DNA of 64,000 bases from Bog-950 sp964631835 (GCA_964631835.1 CAZWAD010000005.1:92228-156227); one strand, 5' to 3'; shown: positions 26,021 through 35,257, counted from the first letter of the stretch. Made by a program: numbers and translations. Notes: generated by a model not told the origin, from the sequence alone.

Positions 26021-28138
26021 TTAAAATTTAGCATTCACCTTGTAGTTGAAGCGGGCGGTGAATGTTATTTCAAGTTTATAATCGCTATAAATTTTCAGGT
26101 GCCTGCCATTACAAATGGTGTTGCTCGAAACAGTTGAGAAATCGGCAGTTACTACCGCGTGTTTCGCGCGCTTTACATTTTCCATTCGCTCTTCGTTTAC
26201 ATACATCGGCACTTTACTTCGCTTAGAAGTCTCTGTTTTGCAGTCATTATTTAAATCGGCTGCGGCTATTGTTGTGTTCATCATTAGTGTATCTACTTCA
26301 TTCCAGTTTTCGTCATAAAGTACCATCGTTAATACCGCTTCAATAGGGTATTTGTTCTGCGCTATCAAATTGATGATGCCATCGCTTATTCCGTTTATGT
26401 TGGTATTAGTCTGGCTGATGTCGAAATCGAAGGTGTCTTTCAGTACCAGGTTGTTAGCTATTAAAGAAAGCGGAACTTCTGCATTCAGATTTATTTTCAA
26501 TGCACTTTCAAGGTAAGCAAAGTCGCGGTATTGCTGCGTGTTGCCTGCCATATTGGTTTTTACTTCAACATTATATATCAATTTGTTAGGTAGTATTCCG
26601 AGCAAATCCTTAATGTTTGAATTGCTGTTGTTGATAGCAAAATTGCTTACAGCAGGTGTAAGTGGAAAATCGCTGGCACGGTTAATTACCAACGGCTGAC
26701 CAACAATAGAACCGGTTAAAGTCCGTGAGCCGTTATTAGGGCTAACGGCAGTAAGCGAGTTTATTTTCACCTGTCCGTCAACACCAATGCCGTTTTCAAC
26801 GCTGAAGTTCATATTCACTGCTTCCAAATCGAGCGAGCCGCTTTTGAAAATATTCAGGAAATCGAAATCGGCAGTATCAATAGTGGAAAGAGTGTCTCTG
26901 CCCGCATAGCCTTTAATGTAATTGGGGGCTACTTTGGTAATTTCGTAACGAATCTTAATGCTATCGGATGTTGTAATATGGTGAGTAACCGTATCCTCAT
27001 CTATATGCGCGATTATTCGTTGCGTATATGAATTAAACTTAGCGCCATCTTTTCCTGTAAGGTTTATTGAAAATCCTGCCATATCAAGGCTATCATCTAT
27101 TGTTGAAGTTCCACCCGGGGGAGCCGGTGGTACAGTTGTAAAAACTTTTAAGGGGTTTCCTGATTTATCATAAGCACCAACCAGTGTATATTCCAGATAA
27201 AGTTTTTGCGGCACAGAACTGGTGATAAATACTTTCAGGTGGCCTGAACGGGCATCTACATAAGTAAATTTCCTGTCGTTTATTTCCTGAGTAACATCTT
27301 CAGTAATGTCAACAACGTTTTGAGCAGGAAATTTTGCCCAGGCTTCGGAGGCTTTTAAGCGAGTAACAAATAATTTAATATCCAAACTATTGGAAGTGTC
27401 AATTAATACAGAAGTACCGTTGCTACCCGGAGAACTCAGGTTAATAATTTCAAAATCCAGTTGACTGGTTACTCGTGCTCCGGCAATGGAAATAACATAA
27501 AATGCGGAGTCATGAGCATTAACACCCCACGGAAGTGTGTAGGAGGTTATCAGAGAGCCGTCTCCCGTATTTTTTAAGTTTAAAGTGGCACCGCTAATGG
27601 GTATCGGCAAGTTGTTGAACACTGTTAGTTCAACTTCACCTGATGTGAGCATAGCGCTATCAAAAAAAGCGGTGGCGTCATAATGAAAACTTCCTGGAGA
27701 TATTCCGCTAATAGGAGGAACTGGGATATAATTTCCATTCTGTCCTAACAGAAATTGGCCTAAAAACTGGGTTGAAGGACTTGAAAGCATATTTATGGCA
27801 AGCGCTCCAAGTGAGGAACGAAAAAAAACTTCTTGATAGGGTAATGCAATATCAGTTAAGTTATATTTCTGTCCGATAGAAGTATCTGGTATTTCTATAA
27901 TGGCCTCTGCAAGGCTGAGACGGTAAAGTGATTGTGTAAAAGCCAGTGTTAAGGAATTATCAGCATTTGTTTTTACCACAGAATCTTTCGCCAAATTCTG
28001 CAATGTTAAACTGGTTGTTGCTATCGGAACTAACAATTCCGTATCCCATGTTGTACGTTGTTCTTTTCTGCACGATGAAGCAAAAATGGCAAAGGCTAAA
28101 AAAAGATAAAGGTTTTCTCGTCCACACCTAAAATTCAT
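26021..28138 (-). CDS. Large putative lipoprotein, unknown function
   Basis: 705 residues. The N-terminus LYLFLAFAIFASSCRKEQ has a lipobox (ASSC, lipidated C23) and the following WDTELLVPIATTSLTLQNL start common to a Bacteroidota lipoprotein group. The rest is rich in beta strands, Asn, Ser and Thr (SGEVELTVFNNLPIPISGATLNL; VKINSLTAVSPNNG, each in short strands), suggesting several Ig-like layers facing the periplasm or cell surface. Near the C-terminus (about 640-690) the DVDTLMM and KHAVVTADFST segments look like membrane-proximal barrel-type strands. No enzyme motif seen. Paired with the barrel protein downstream. The start ATG is 57 bases from the divergent glycosyltransferase gene. Confidence 0.68.
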   Translation of the reverse strand: MNFRCGRENLYLFLAFAIFASSCRKEQRTTWDTELLVPIATTSLTLQNLAKDSVVKTNADNSLTLAFTQSLYRLSLAEAIIEIPDTSIGQKYNLTDIALPYQEVFFRSSLGALAINMLSSPSTQFLGQFLLGQNGNYIPVPPISGISPGSFHYDATAFFDSAMLTSGEVELTVFNNLPIPISGATLNLKNTGDGSLITSYTLPWGVNAHDSAFYVISIAGARVTSQLDFEIINLSSPGSNGTSVLIDTSNSLDIKLFVTRLKASEAWAKFPAQNVVDITEDVTQEINDRKFTYVDARSGHLKVFITSSVPQKLYLEYTLVGAYDKSGNPLKVFTTVPPAPPGGTSTIDDSLDMAGFSINLTGKDGAKFNSYTQRIIAHIDEDTVTHHITTSDSIKIRYEITKVAPNYIKGYAGRDTLSTIDTADFDFLNIFKSGSLDLEAVNMNFSVENGIGVDGQVKINSLTAVSPNNGSRTLTGSIVGQPLVINRASDFPLTPAVSNFAINNSNSNIKDLLGILPNKLIYNVEVKTNMAGNTQQYRDFAYLESALKINLNAEVPLSLIANNLVLKDTFDFDISQTNTNINGISDGIINLIAQNKYPIEAVLTMVLYDENWNEVDTLMMNTTIAAADLNNDCKTETSKRSKVPMYVNEERMENVKRAKHAVVTADFSTVSSNTICNGRHLKIYSDYKLEITFTARFNYKVNAKF

Positions 28139-28195
28139 TTAATCTCAAAGTTTTATTTCGGGTTCTAAAGTAGAAAAATCTTATTTGCATCATAA

Positions 28196-29641
28196 ATGAG
28201 TATTGCACGGAGTTTTTTATCTGACAATCAAACCAAGTTCATATTTCTTTGGTTCTCTTTAGTAGTATGGCTTATTTGCCTTCCACTTTTTCAAGATGGG
28301 ATGTTTCTTGACGGGACTCAATATGCTGCCATATCCAGGAACCTTGCAAGAGGAGTCGGTTCATTTTGGTTTCCTGTTTTAGCCCAAAACTCAGTGGCTG
28401 GTTTAGATACTTTCCACGAACATCCTCCGCTTGTTTTCTTTTTGCAGTCCATCTATTTTAAATTGTTTGGTCTTCAAAATATTTTTCCAGAAAGGTTATA
28501 TTGCTTAACTACTTTCCTGATTACTTCCTTTTTTATTGTTAAAATCTGGATGAGGGTATTTGCTGATGATTGGTATATTAAGAAAAGTTGGTGGATGCCT
28601 CTCATAATTTGGATTTTGATGCCGATAGTTTTTTGGTCTTACACAAATAACATTCAGGAGAATACTGTATCGGTTTTTACTACCACTTCGGTATATTTCT
28701 TAATCAGAGCAGTACAGAAAGACAGAATCTTCGCCAGACCTTTCTTCTATATTGCCTGCTTTTGCATTGTTCTGGCTTTCTTTTCCAAAGGACTTCCGGG
28801 ATTGTTCCCTATAGCCTTTTTCTTAATCTACTGGATTTCTGAGAGAAAAATTTCCCTGTTCTCTGCTACAATTTACACCTTTATAACCTTATTTTTTTTT
28901 GTAATTGTTCTGATTCTTGTTCTGCAATATAAACCGGCAAACGGGGCATTGCACATTTGGTTTTTTGACAGGATGTTGAAACGGATAGCTTCCGACCCTG
29001 TTGTTGGGAGTCATTTTAGTATCCTGAAAGGTTTAATGTCGCAACTGCTGTTACCAATCGTTACCGCAGCCCTGCTCATCTTTATCAATAGAACCAGGAA
29101 AATCGAGAGTAGCTTTAATATGCGGTATTTTACCTTTTTCGTTTTGATTGGTGCAGCAGGTTCACTTCCCTTGATGCTTACTTTAGTTCAGCGTAACTTT
29201 TATTTTACTCCCTCACTTCCGTTTTTCGCCATAGCCTTAGCATTGCCTGTTTCATCAGGGCTGAAATTTTTTTGGCAAAAGCCTCAGCTATTTCCAAGGC
29301 TCAATCAAAGCATTACCGTGCTGATGTTTGCACTGTTTATATCAGGGGGGGTAGTTGCTATTTTTAAAGCGGGTAATGTAAAAAGAGACAACGATTTACT
29401 AAGTGATGTATATTCTGTCGGAAGAATAATACCTGAAAATTCTTTTACTACTGCTACACAAGAAGTGATGTGGGGCAATTGGCAATTCAGATGTTACATG
29501 ATGCGATATAATTCAATTTCATTTACAGAGGTGGATTCATGTGACTACATGATTACAACAAGAAGCAAAATGGTAGGCGACAAGTACGAAGAAATAGATG
29601 AGCCCCTTCATTTGTTTTCTCTTTACAAAAGAAAATATTAA
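28196..29641 (+). CDS. GT39/ArnT-like membrane glycosyltransferase
   Basis: 481 residues, polytopic, about ten membrane helices. The first periplasmic loop contains FLDGTQYAAISRNLARG (acidic D near residue 37, the catalytic position in the protein O-mannosyltransferase/ArnT fold) and the DTFHEHPPLVFFLQ motif near 70-82; HxHPPL is characteristic of the dolichyl- or undecaprenyl-phosphate-dependent GT39 (PMT_2) group. Such enzymes move a sugar from a polyprenyl carrier to lipid A, protein or another periplasmic acceptor. Donor and acceptor cannot be told. Lone gene; the 150 bases after it contain nothing recognisable. Confidence 0.8.
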   Translation: MSIARSFLSDNQTKFIFLWFSLVVWLICLPLFQDGMFLDGTQYAAISRNLARGVGSFWFPVLAQNSVAGLDTFHEHPPLVFFLQSIYFKLFGLQNIFPERLYCLTTFLITSFFIVKIWMRVFADDWYIKKSWWMPLIIWILMPIVFWSYTNNIQENTVSVFTTTSVYFLIRAVQKDRIFARPFFYIACFCIVLAFFSKGLPGLFPIAFFLIYWISERKISLFSATIYTFITLFFFVIVLILVLQYKPANGALHIWFFDRMLKRIASDPVVGSHFSILKGLMSQLLLPIVTAALLIFINRTRKIESSFNMRYFTFFVLIGAAGSLPLMLTLVQRNFYFTPSLPFFAIALALPVSSGLKFFWQKPQLFPRLNQSITVLMFALFISGGVVAIFKAGNVKRDNDLLSDVYSVGRIIPENSFTTATQEVMWGNWQFRCYMMRYNSISFTEVDSCDYMITTRSKMVGDKYEEIDEPLHLFSLYKRKY

Positions 29642-29793
29642 ACTTCCTTCACCTACAGCAAAACCACTTCACCTGTTAAGAAAACTTGCTCTATCGTTTC
29701 TATATCTAAAGCAGTTCCTTCACGCCTGTTTTTATTTTCCTTTTTATGACAAAGCAGCAAATTTCGCAAGGAACAAAATTTACTACCTGTAAA

Positions 29794-30126
29794 TCAAATC
29801 AGCTTTTCGAGGATATGTACGGCAGCGGTTTCCAACTGACTGTGTTTTCCAGGGGTTTTCAGCAGATTTTCTAAGTCGGTGCGAGCTTTCTCCTTCTTTT
29901 CGGGAGTATTCAGATATTTTTGACGGTAGGTTCCTATCAATTCAATTCCTTCTGCATCGTTGATGCTGTCAACAGTATTCCTTATTTTTTCAATATCCTC
30001 AATCTGTGTTCTTGATTTAATAAATTGAAGTTCTTCAGGAGTAAGTGGCGAATTCATTTCTGCGGCATACACAAAAAGAAAAGCGAGGAATTCATTATAG
30101 CTCCATCCCGTGTAATTTGTCTGCAT
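29794..30126 (-). CDS. Small helical protein, TerB-like in appearance
   Basis: 110 residues, no signal peptide, mostly helical. NEFLAFLFVYAAEMNSPLTPEELQFI at the N-terminus (read in two parts) resembles the first helices of TerB-like or calcium-free EF-hand-like proteins: hydrophobic FLFVYAA followed by an acidic loop. Further helices are amphipathic (IEKIRNTVDSINDAEGIELI; KKEKARTDLENLLK). Function not recognised. It is the last gene of a minus-strand series, 69 bases after secG, and may be part of that operon. Confidence 0.55.
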   Translation of the reverse strand: MQTNYTGWSYNEFLAFLFVYAAEMNSPLTPEELQFIKSRTQIEDIEKIRNTVDSINDAEGIELIGTYRQKYLNTPEKKEKARTDLENLLKTPGKHSQLETAAVHILEKLI

Positions 30127-30195
30127 GGGTTAAATTAAAGTAAAAATGGCATTGCCAAGGTAAGTCCGAAGATAGGAAAAGATTGATGGGTGCAA

Positions 30196-30558
30196 TTACG
30201 GACTAGCTGGCGAAGCAGGAGACGGCTGAGGTGTAGGGTTAACTCCACCCGGGGGAGGAGTAAATCCTTTATTCATTGCTTCGGTTTGTTCCACCTCCGA
30301 TTTGGGTAATTGCTCTTTTGTTGTTATCCCTTTTTTATCTACAAAAAATGAAGTGGAAAGCGATAAAACTATAAGCGCTATGGCAAAGCCCCATGTAAGT
30401 TTTTCAACTACATCGGTAGAGCGTCTTGCTCCTAAAAGCTGCTGACCAACACCGCCCATGGTTGCGTTTAGCCCTCCGCCCTTAGGGTTTTGAATAAGCA
30501 CAATAGCGCCAAGCAGAAAGCAAACAATAACAATCAGAATAGTTACAAATGCGTACAT
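30196..30558 (-). CDS. secG: Preprotein translocase subunit SecG
   Basis: 120 residues. SecG is the small third subunit of the SecYEG channel and aids preprotein translocation. Two membrane helices (FVTILIVIVCFLLGAIVLIQ and LTWGFAIALIVLSLSTSFFV) are joined by the conserved cytoplasmic loop NPKGGGLNATMGGVGQQLLG (20-41). The tail after about residue 78 is proline-rich (PPPGGVNPTPQPSPASPASP), longer than in Proteobacteria and common in this phylum. Two bases separate it from the upstream TPR gene. Essential-type housekeeping gene of the miaB-to-secG block. Confidence 0.95.
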   Translation of the reverse strand: MYAFVTILIVIVCFLLGAIVLIQNPKGGGLNATMGGVGQQLLGARRSTDVVEKLTWGFAIALIVLSLSTSFFVDKKGITTKEQLPKSEVEQTEAMNKGFTPPPGGVNPTPQPSPASPASP

Positions 30559-30560
30559 TG

Positions 30561-31403
30561 CTAAATTTTATTTTTCAGTTCAAAAATCCGGGCGGCAAAG
30601 AAATCATTTTTTTCGGGATATTTCAAAGAAAGGATTTCGTATGCGCGAACCGCTTTCTGATACTTCTTTTGCATTTCGTACACCCTTGCAATAGTTTCAG
30701 TAATGAGTTCAGGTGCAAGTTCATTTTCTGATGTTGTGGATTTTACTTCTATGTGTTTATGTTTCTGTATCTGCTCTTCAATAAACGTTTCCAGTTTTTT
30801 TGAATACTGCGTTTCTTCTTCCACTAATTCACGAACAGGTAAATTTGTTTGTATAAGTTTATTCAGTTCATCATCCCGAGTAGGATTTTCGTCAACAGTT
30901 ACAGCGTGTTTGATTTCGGCCTTTACAACATCAGGTCTGCTGAAAGCCTGAATCCATTCATCAAATGAATGTTCCTCTCCAACGTAAAATATCTCTTCCG
31001 ATTCAGCGGTGGGAGTAGCGGTCTCTCTTAGGGCATTTTCTTCTGTATTCTCAGTTGGGGGAATTTCCTCATGCCTCTCTTCAATGGCCGGCTCTTCCGG
31101 GAGCTTTACTTCTTCAACATCATTTTTAACCTCATTGTAAGCAGTCGTAGCGGGGCGTATCTGGGCTGAGGTAGTTTCGTTGTCATTGAAAATGGAGAAA
31201 AGCAACTCGCGGTCCTGTGCATATAATACAGCCAGTTGCAACTGCTCGTCAAACTTGGGGCTTTTCTCCTGCTGATATTTCTTTGCCAGCAGGATATGTG
31301 CCTGCTGAAAGTACGGAAACTTTTGAATTATAGCTTCCAGTTCACCGGTCGAAAACCTTTCCAGCATTTTATTGAAGTTCTCTTTTGAAATATTTTCTGA
31401 CAC
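30561..31403 (-). CDS. TPR-like protein with acidic middle region
   Basis: 280 residues, cytoplasmic. N-terminal helices (ISKENFNKMLERFSTGELEAII, FPYFQQAHILLAKKYQQEKS) and C-terminal helices (ITETIARVYEMQKKYQKAVRAYEILSLKYPEKNDFFAARI, read as two repeats) have the spacing and the A-x-x-x-x-Y pattern of tetratricopeptide repeats. Between about 95 and 200 the chain is rich in Glu, Thr and Pro (EEPAIEERHEEIPP) and likely disordered. Similar TPR proteins lie between lptE and secG in many Bacteroidota; the partner is unknown. Short gaps on both sides (28 and 2 bases) put it in the operon. Confidence 0.7.
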   Translation of the reverse strand: MSENISKENFNKMLERFSTGELEAIIQKFPYFQQAHILLAKKYQQEKSPKFDEQLQLAVLYAQDRELLFSIFNDNETTSAQIRPATTAYNEVKNDVEEVKLPEEPAIEERHEEIPPTENTEENALRETATPTAESEEIFYVGEEHSFDEWIQAFSRPDVVKAEIKHAVTVDENPTRDDELNKLIQTNLPVRELVEEETQYSKKLETFIEEQIQKHKHIEVKSTTSENELAPELITETIARVYEMQKKYQKAVRAYEILSLKYPEKNDFFAARIFELKNKI

Positions 31404-31431
31404 GGTTTGAAATTAGTGGTTTTAATGGCGC

Positions 31432-31959
31432 TTACCATTTAACTAATGCCCTCTGAAAAATATCGTCAACTAATTGCCGGTTAATTTCATCAATCAGCCG
31501 GTCCTCAACCGTTGTAATATTTTCAGTAGAGGGAACCTGCGCATAACGCGAAAAACTTTCCGTCCATTTATCTTTTTCATCTTTCGTGTTTGTAAAATTC
31601 ACCTGTACTGTAATAGTAAGCTTGTTCAGTCCGCTGGTTGCTCCTGCTACAGGGGCATCACTGGTATAAGTATAACCTGTAATTGCTCCGCTAAATTGTA
31701 AATCGCCTTCGCGGGTGGCTTGTTTTAAATTCCCTTCGGTTTGGAACTTAAGTTTCAGCCTGTCGGTAAAAGTTTGAGGAAGAGAAGCAGGGCCGTTGTT
31801 GGCACGGTTTTGAAAAAGCTCTGCCGAAAATGTGTGGATGTCGGGCGGAATATTAGCACCGGTAAAAGAATATACCTTGCAGGACGACAAAAATGAAGAA
31901 ACAGCAAAAAGCACGAGGTAAAGGGAAGACAATAAACAGACGGCTGAAGACCTCTTCAA
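31432..31959 (-). CDS. lptE: LPS assembly lipoprotein LptE
   Basis: 175 residues. The signal sequence CLLSSLYLVLFAVSSFLSSC ends in a lipobox with lipidated C27. YSFTGANIPPDIHTFSAELFQN (30 on) and LPQTFTDRLKLKFQTEGNL are the start of the LptE fold; the later ATREGDLQFSGAITGYTYT and VEDRLIDEINRQLVDDIFQ complete it. LptE plugs the LptD barrel that inserts lipopolysaccharide in the outer leaflet. In this phylum the assignment rests on the fold pattern and on the conserved position downstream of the sigma-54 activator gene (15-base gap). Confidence 0.87.
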   Translation of the reverse strand: MKRSSAVCLLSSLYLVLFAVSSFLSSCKVYSFTGANIPPDIHTFSAELFQNRANNGPASLPQTFTDRLKLKFQTEGNLKQATREGDLQFSGAITGYTYTSDAPVAGATSGLNKLTITVQVNFTNTKDEKDKWTESFSRYAQVPSTENITTVEDRLIDEINRQLVDDIFQRALVKW

Positions 31960-31974
31960 ATGGGTTGTTTTAAA

Positions 31975-33192
31975 TCAAATCTCAATATTATACTCCTGAA
32001 TTTTCCTATAGAGCGTACGCTCTGAAATTCCCAAATCATTAGCAGCATTTTTTCTTCTGTTCCTGTGTTTTTTCAAAGCTTTAATTATCAACTCCCTTTC
32101 CTTGTCGGCAATAGAAAGCGATTCCTCCACAGTTTCTGATTCGGTAAAGTTCTTTTTATCCTGAATCACAAACGGCTGCTGCGCAGTCGGCTGCGAAATA
32201 ATAAACGGCTGATTGCTGTTTGTATTGCCTGCAATGGAGTGAACCGGCTCCCCGCTTATTTGTTGTTTGGTAACACCATATACAAATTGCTTCAAATCAT
32301 TCAAATCCTGCTTTAAATCGAAAATGAGCTTGTATAAAATTTCTCGCTCGGTAAAATTGCTTCCCCCGGTCTGATAACGGGCTTCGGCTAAAGCCGGCAA
32401 GCGGCTATCGGTAATGTCCGGAACAATTTCTGCCAGCTCTTTAGAGGTTACTTCTTTATCGCCAGCTAAAATGGAAACCTGCTCAGCCACATTTTTAAGT
32501 TGGCGCACATTACCTGGCCAGGGATATTTTATAAGAAGTTCTTTAGCATCATCCGTAAGTTTTACAGAAGGTATCCTGTGTTTCTCTGAAAAGTCGGAAG
32601 AAAATTTTCGGAAGAGAAGAAATATGTCTTCGCCTCTTTCGCGCAGAGGTGGTATATAAACCGGAACGGTGGAAAGGCGGTAATAAAGGTCCTCACGAAA
32701 CTTACCTGCCCGGACAGCTTCTTGTAAATTCACATTGGAAGCGGCAATTAACCGTATGTCGGTTTTCGCTACTTTGCTGGAACCCACGCGGATATATTCA
32801 CCGGTTTCAAGTACTCGAAGCAGCCGTGCCTGGGTGCCGTGAGGAAGTTCACCGATTTCATCGAGAAAAATGGTTCCACCGTTTACAGTTTCAAAATATC
32901 CTTTACGCGCTTCGTGCGCACCGGTAAACGAGCCTTTCTCATGTCCGAAGAGTTCGGAATCAATAGTGCCTTCGGGTATTGCTCCGCAATTAACAGCAAT
33001 AAACGGATTATGCTTTCTGGCCCCAAGCTGGTGAATGATATGAGAAAAAACTTCTTTACCTACACCGCTCTCCCCGCTGATAAGAACGGTTAGGTCTGTT
33101 CCTGCTACTCTTTCTGCAATGCTGATAGCATGGTTGAGCGCGGGAGAATTACCGATAATTCCAAAACGATTTTTTATTGATTGAATTTCCAT
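31975..33192 (-). CDS. Sigma-54-dependent transcriptional activator without receiver domain
   Basis: 405 residues. An AAA+ sigma-54 interaction domain starts almost at the N-terminus: Walker A GESGVGKE (40-47), the sigma-54 contact loop as GSFTGA (87-92, versus the usual GAFTGA), Walker B GGTIFLDEIG (105-114) and the R-finger region FREDLYYRLSTVPVYIPPLRER. A spacer of about 100 residues rich in Gln and Asn leads to a Fis-type helix-turn-helix (about 365-405, NRRKNAANDLGISERTLYRKI). No response-regulator, GAF or PAS domain is present, so activity is probably set by a partner or by amount. Between miaB (3 bases) and lptE; targets unknown. Confidence 0.92.
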   Translation of the reverse strand: MEIQSIKNRFGIIGNSPALNHAISIAERVAGTDLTVLISGESGVGKEVFSHIIHQLGARKHNPFIAVNCGAIPEGTIDSELFGHEKGSFTGAHEARKGYFETVNGGTIFLDEIGELPHGTQARLLRVLETGEYIRVGSSKVAKTDIRLIAASNVNLQEAVRAGKFREDLYYRLSTVPVYIPPLRERGEDIFLLFRKFSSDFSEKHRIPSVKLTDDAKELLIKYPWPGNVRQLKNVAEQVSILAGDKEVTSKELAEIVPDITDSRLPALAEARYQTGGSNFTEREILYKLIFDLKQDLNDLKQFVYGVTKQQISGEPVHSIAGNTNSNQPFIISQPTAQQPFVIQDKKNFTESETVEESLSIADKERELIIKALKKHRNRRKNAANDLGISERTLYRKIQEYNIEI

Positions 33193-33195
33193 TTT

Positions 33196-34674
33196 CTAAT
33201 TTGCTGATTGACCGATTAACGTTGCTGCTGTACAATCTGTAACTTTTATTTGGACATAATCACCGGGTTTCAGATTCCCTTTGGGGAAAACGATAACCTG
33301 GTTCTGAGTATTTCTTCCAAATAACTGCTCTTTGCTTTTGTATGATATTCCTTCCACCAACACTTCGTACACGTTTCCGATTTGCTTCTTGTTGTTCTCG
33401 TGTGAATGTTTCATTTGCAAATCAACCACTTCCTGCAACCTTCTTTTCTTCACATTTTCAGGAATGTCATCCTTGTATTTTTTGGCAGCCAATGTTCCCG
33501 GGCGCTCACTGTAAAAAAACATATAAGCCATGCTGAACCTTACATCCTCCAAAAGTGAAATAGTATCCTGATGCTCCTCTTCAGTTTCTGTACAAAAACC
33601 AGTGATAATATCGGTTGAAATGGCGGCTTCGGGAACAATATGCCTTATGGCTTCAATTCGCTTCAAATACCATTCGCGGGTATAGGTTCGGTTCATCATT
33701 TCCAGAATCCGCGAATTACCCGATTGAACAGGCAGGTGAACGTACTTGCAGATATTGTGGTACTTAGCCATAACATGCAATACGTCATCGCTCATATCTT
33801 TGGGGTGAGAGGTGGAAAAGCGCACTCTTAAATCCGGAGCAACCTGTGCAACCATTTCAAGCAAGCGGGCAAAGTTTATCACGTTATCCGCATACTTAGC
33901 CTCTACCAGTTTTTTACCAACTAATTTATCATCTGTTGTAAAACGATAAGAATCTACGTTTTGACCTAGAAGAGTTACTTCACGATAACCTTTTTCATAT
34001 AAATCTTTCGCTTCGGCAATAATACTGTGGTAATCGCGGCTTCGTTCCCTGCCCCGGGTATAAGGAACCACACAGAACGAGCACATATTATCGCAGCCGC
34101 GCATAATGCTGATATAAGCTGTAATTCCATTACTGTTCAGCCTGACAGGATTTATTTCAGCATAAGTTTCTTCGCGGCTCAAAAGAACATTTACCGACTT
34201 TTGCCCTCCTCCGGCTTCTTTCACCAAAGCGGGAAGTGTACGGTAAGCGTCCGGACCTGCAACTATGTCAACAATCTTTTCCTCTTCAAGAAATTTCTCT
34301 TTTAACCGCTCAGCCATACAGCCCAATACACCTACCAAGGCGGCTTTACGCTTTTTCTTTACCGTGTTAAGGTTTTGAAGGCGCTTTCGGATTCGCTGCT
34401 CGGCATTATCGCGTATAGCGCAGGTGTTAATCAGTATCAAGTCCGCATCGGTAAATTCAGCGGTGGGAGAGAAGCCCGCTTCGGTAAGTATGGAAGCCAC
34501 CACTTCGCTGTCGGCAAAGTTCATTTGGCAGCCGTAGCTTTCAATATAAAATCTGCCAGAGTTACCTTTTGTCCGATTATCTTCTATGCTAAATACCTCT
34601 CCCTGGCGCGTTTCGTCAATCTCTTTTCCATCGGTTTGGAAAGATGTTTCGTTATGATAAAGTAAACTATCCAT
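33196..34674 (-). CDS. miaB: tRNA (N6-isopentenyl adenosine(37)-C2)-methylthiotransferase
   Basis: 492 residues. Radical-SAM methylthiotransferase that converts i6A37 to ms2i6A37 in tRNAs reading UNN codons. The N-terminal UPF0004 domain shows its three cluster cysteines C49 (YGCQMNFAD), C85 (NTCAIRDNA) and C119 (LGCMAER). The radical-SAM cluster motif CX3CX2C is C194, C198, C201 (MRGCDNMCSFC). A TRAM domain ends the protein (about 425-490). The about 40-residue N-terminal extension is usual for Bacteroidota. It needs Fe-S clusters from the suf machinery. First gene of a five-or-six-gene minus-strand operon. Confidence 0.96.
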   Translation of the reverse strand: MDSLLYHNETSFQTDGKEIDETRQGEVFSIEDNRTKGNSGRFYIESYGCQMNFADSEVVASILTEAGFSPTAEFTDADLILINTCAIRDNAEQRIRKRLQNLNTVKKKRKAALVGVLGCMAERLKEKFLEEEKIVDIVAGPDAYRTLPALVKEAGGGQKSVNVLLSREETYAEINPVRLNSNGITAYISIMRGCDNMCSFCVVPYTRGRERSRDYHSIIAEAKDLYEKGYREVTLLGQNVDSYRFTTDDKLVGKKLVEAKYADNVINFARLLEMVAQVAPDLRVRFSTSHPKDMSDDVLHVMAKYHNICKYVHLPVQSGNSRILEMMNRTYTREWYLKRIEAIRHIVPEAAISTDIITGFCTETEEEHQDTISLLEDVRFSMAYMFFYSERPGTLAAKKYKDDIPENVKKRRLQEVVDLQMKHSHENNKKQIGNVYEVLVEGISYKSKEQLFGRNTQNQVIVFPKGNLKPGDYVQIKVTDCTAATLIGQSAN

Positions 34675-34827
34675 TAGTTTTTAAACGGGCTGCAAAGATA
34701 AATTTTTGTATGACAGATTGACAGAGGAAAGGGATGTGATAAAGATTCCCCGCTTTCCGGATGCTTGTTCAGAAAACTCCAAATCTAAGGGCAATGTTCA
34801 GGAAAATTTAGTGAGTTTTAGCCGAAA

Positions 34828-34877
34828 ACACTTCGATATACTCAAGGTGACATGTCATGTTGAGATTGTCGAAGCAT
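34828..34877. repeat. Intergenic palindrome (REP-like)
   Basis: Gap-free palindrome centred between 34852 and 34853: core TGACATGTCA (34848-34857) and outer arms CTTCGA (34831-34836) and TCGAAG (34869-34874). The right half contains TGTCATGTTGAG, matching TGTCGTGTTGAG at 62148-62159, so two copies of one repeat family are in the window. It lies 12 bases before the leader of the 21-bp array. Confidence 0.75.
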
Positions 34878-34888
34878 GTAATGGAAGT

Positions 34889-35257
34889 AAAAACTGCGTT
34901 TTTTACTCACTTTTTGGCGTTTTCCCCTCGTTTTTCTCCAACATGTCTATTACAGCCCGAAACGTGTTTATGATACATTGAAACATAGACATGTTACGAA
35001 CGAAAACAGACACGATACGAAGTGAAATAGCCATGATTCGAAATGAAATGGACAAGATACGAGCGAATATAGACAGAATCGTTGCTATCGTGTCTTGATT
35101 TCGAAGTAAAATAGGCACGATACGAACTATAATAGACATGATAGCATCGAACATGTCCATTATAGCTACTGTTCAAGGCATTTCAGCATGTATCATAGAC
35201 ACGATAGATGGAAACATAGACATGTTTCTTCGTATCATAGACATTCCGCAAAAATTT
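34889..35257 (+). repeat. 21-bp tandem array A with leader
   Basis: The leader 34889-34942 begins AAAAACTGCGTTTTTT and stays T-rich. From 34943 to 35257 there are 15 consecutive 21-base units (starts at 34943, 34964, 34985 and every 21 bases to 35237) with no indel; the last one degenerates. Best-conserved positions are the first nine (AT-A/G-GACATG), then ATACGA, and GAA at the unit end; three to four bases before the GAA vary most. Some units carry the core reversed (CATGTCTAT at 34942, ATGTCCATTAT at 35153). Two minus-strand frames are open through it, but with a repetitive low-complexity product, so I do not call a gene. Confidence 0.85.

Noticed and set aside
34903..35160. 85-residue minus-strand protein with heptad-like repeats
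   Set aside because: The frame is simply array A read backwards; a second frame is also open there and the product is low-complexity without a ribosome-binding site.
34943..35257. CRISPR array
   Set aside because: There are no unique spacers between repeats: units abut directly, all 21 bp, and no cas gene is in the window.
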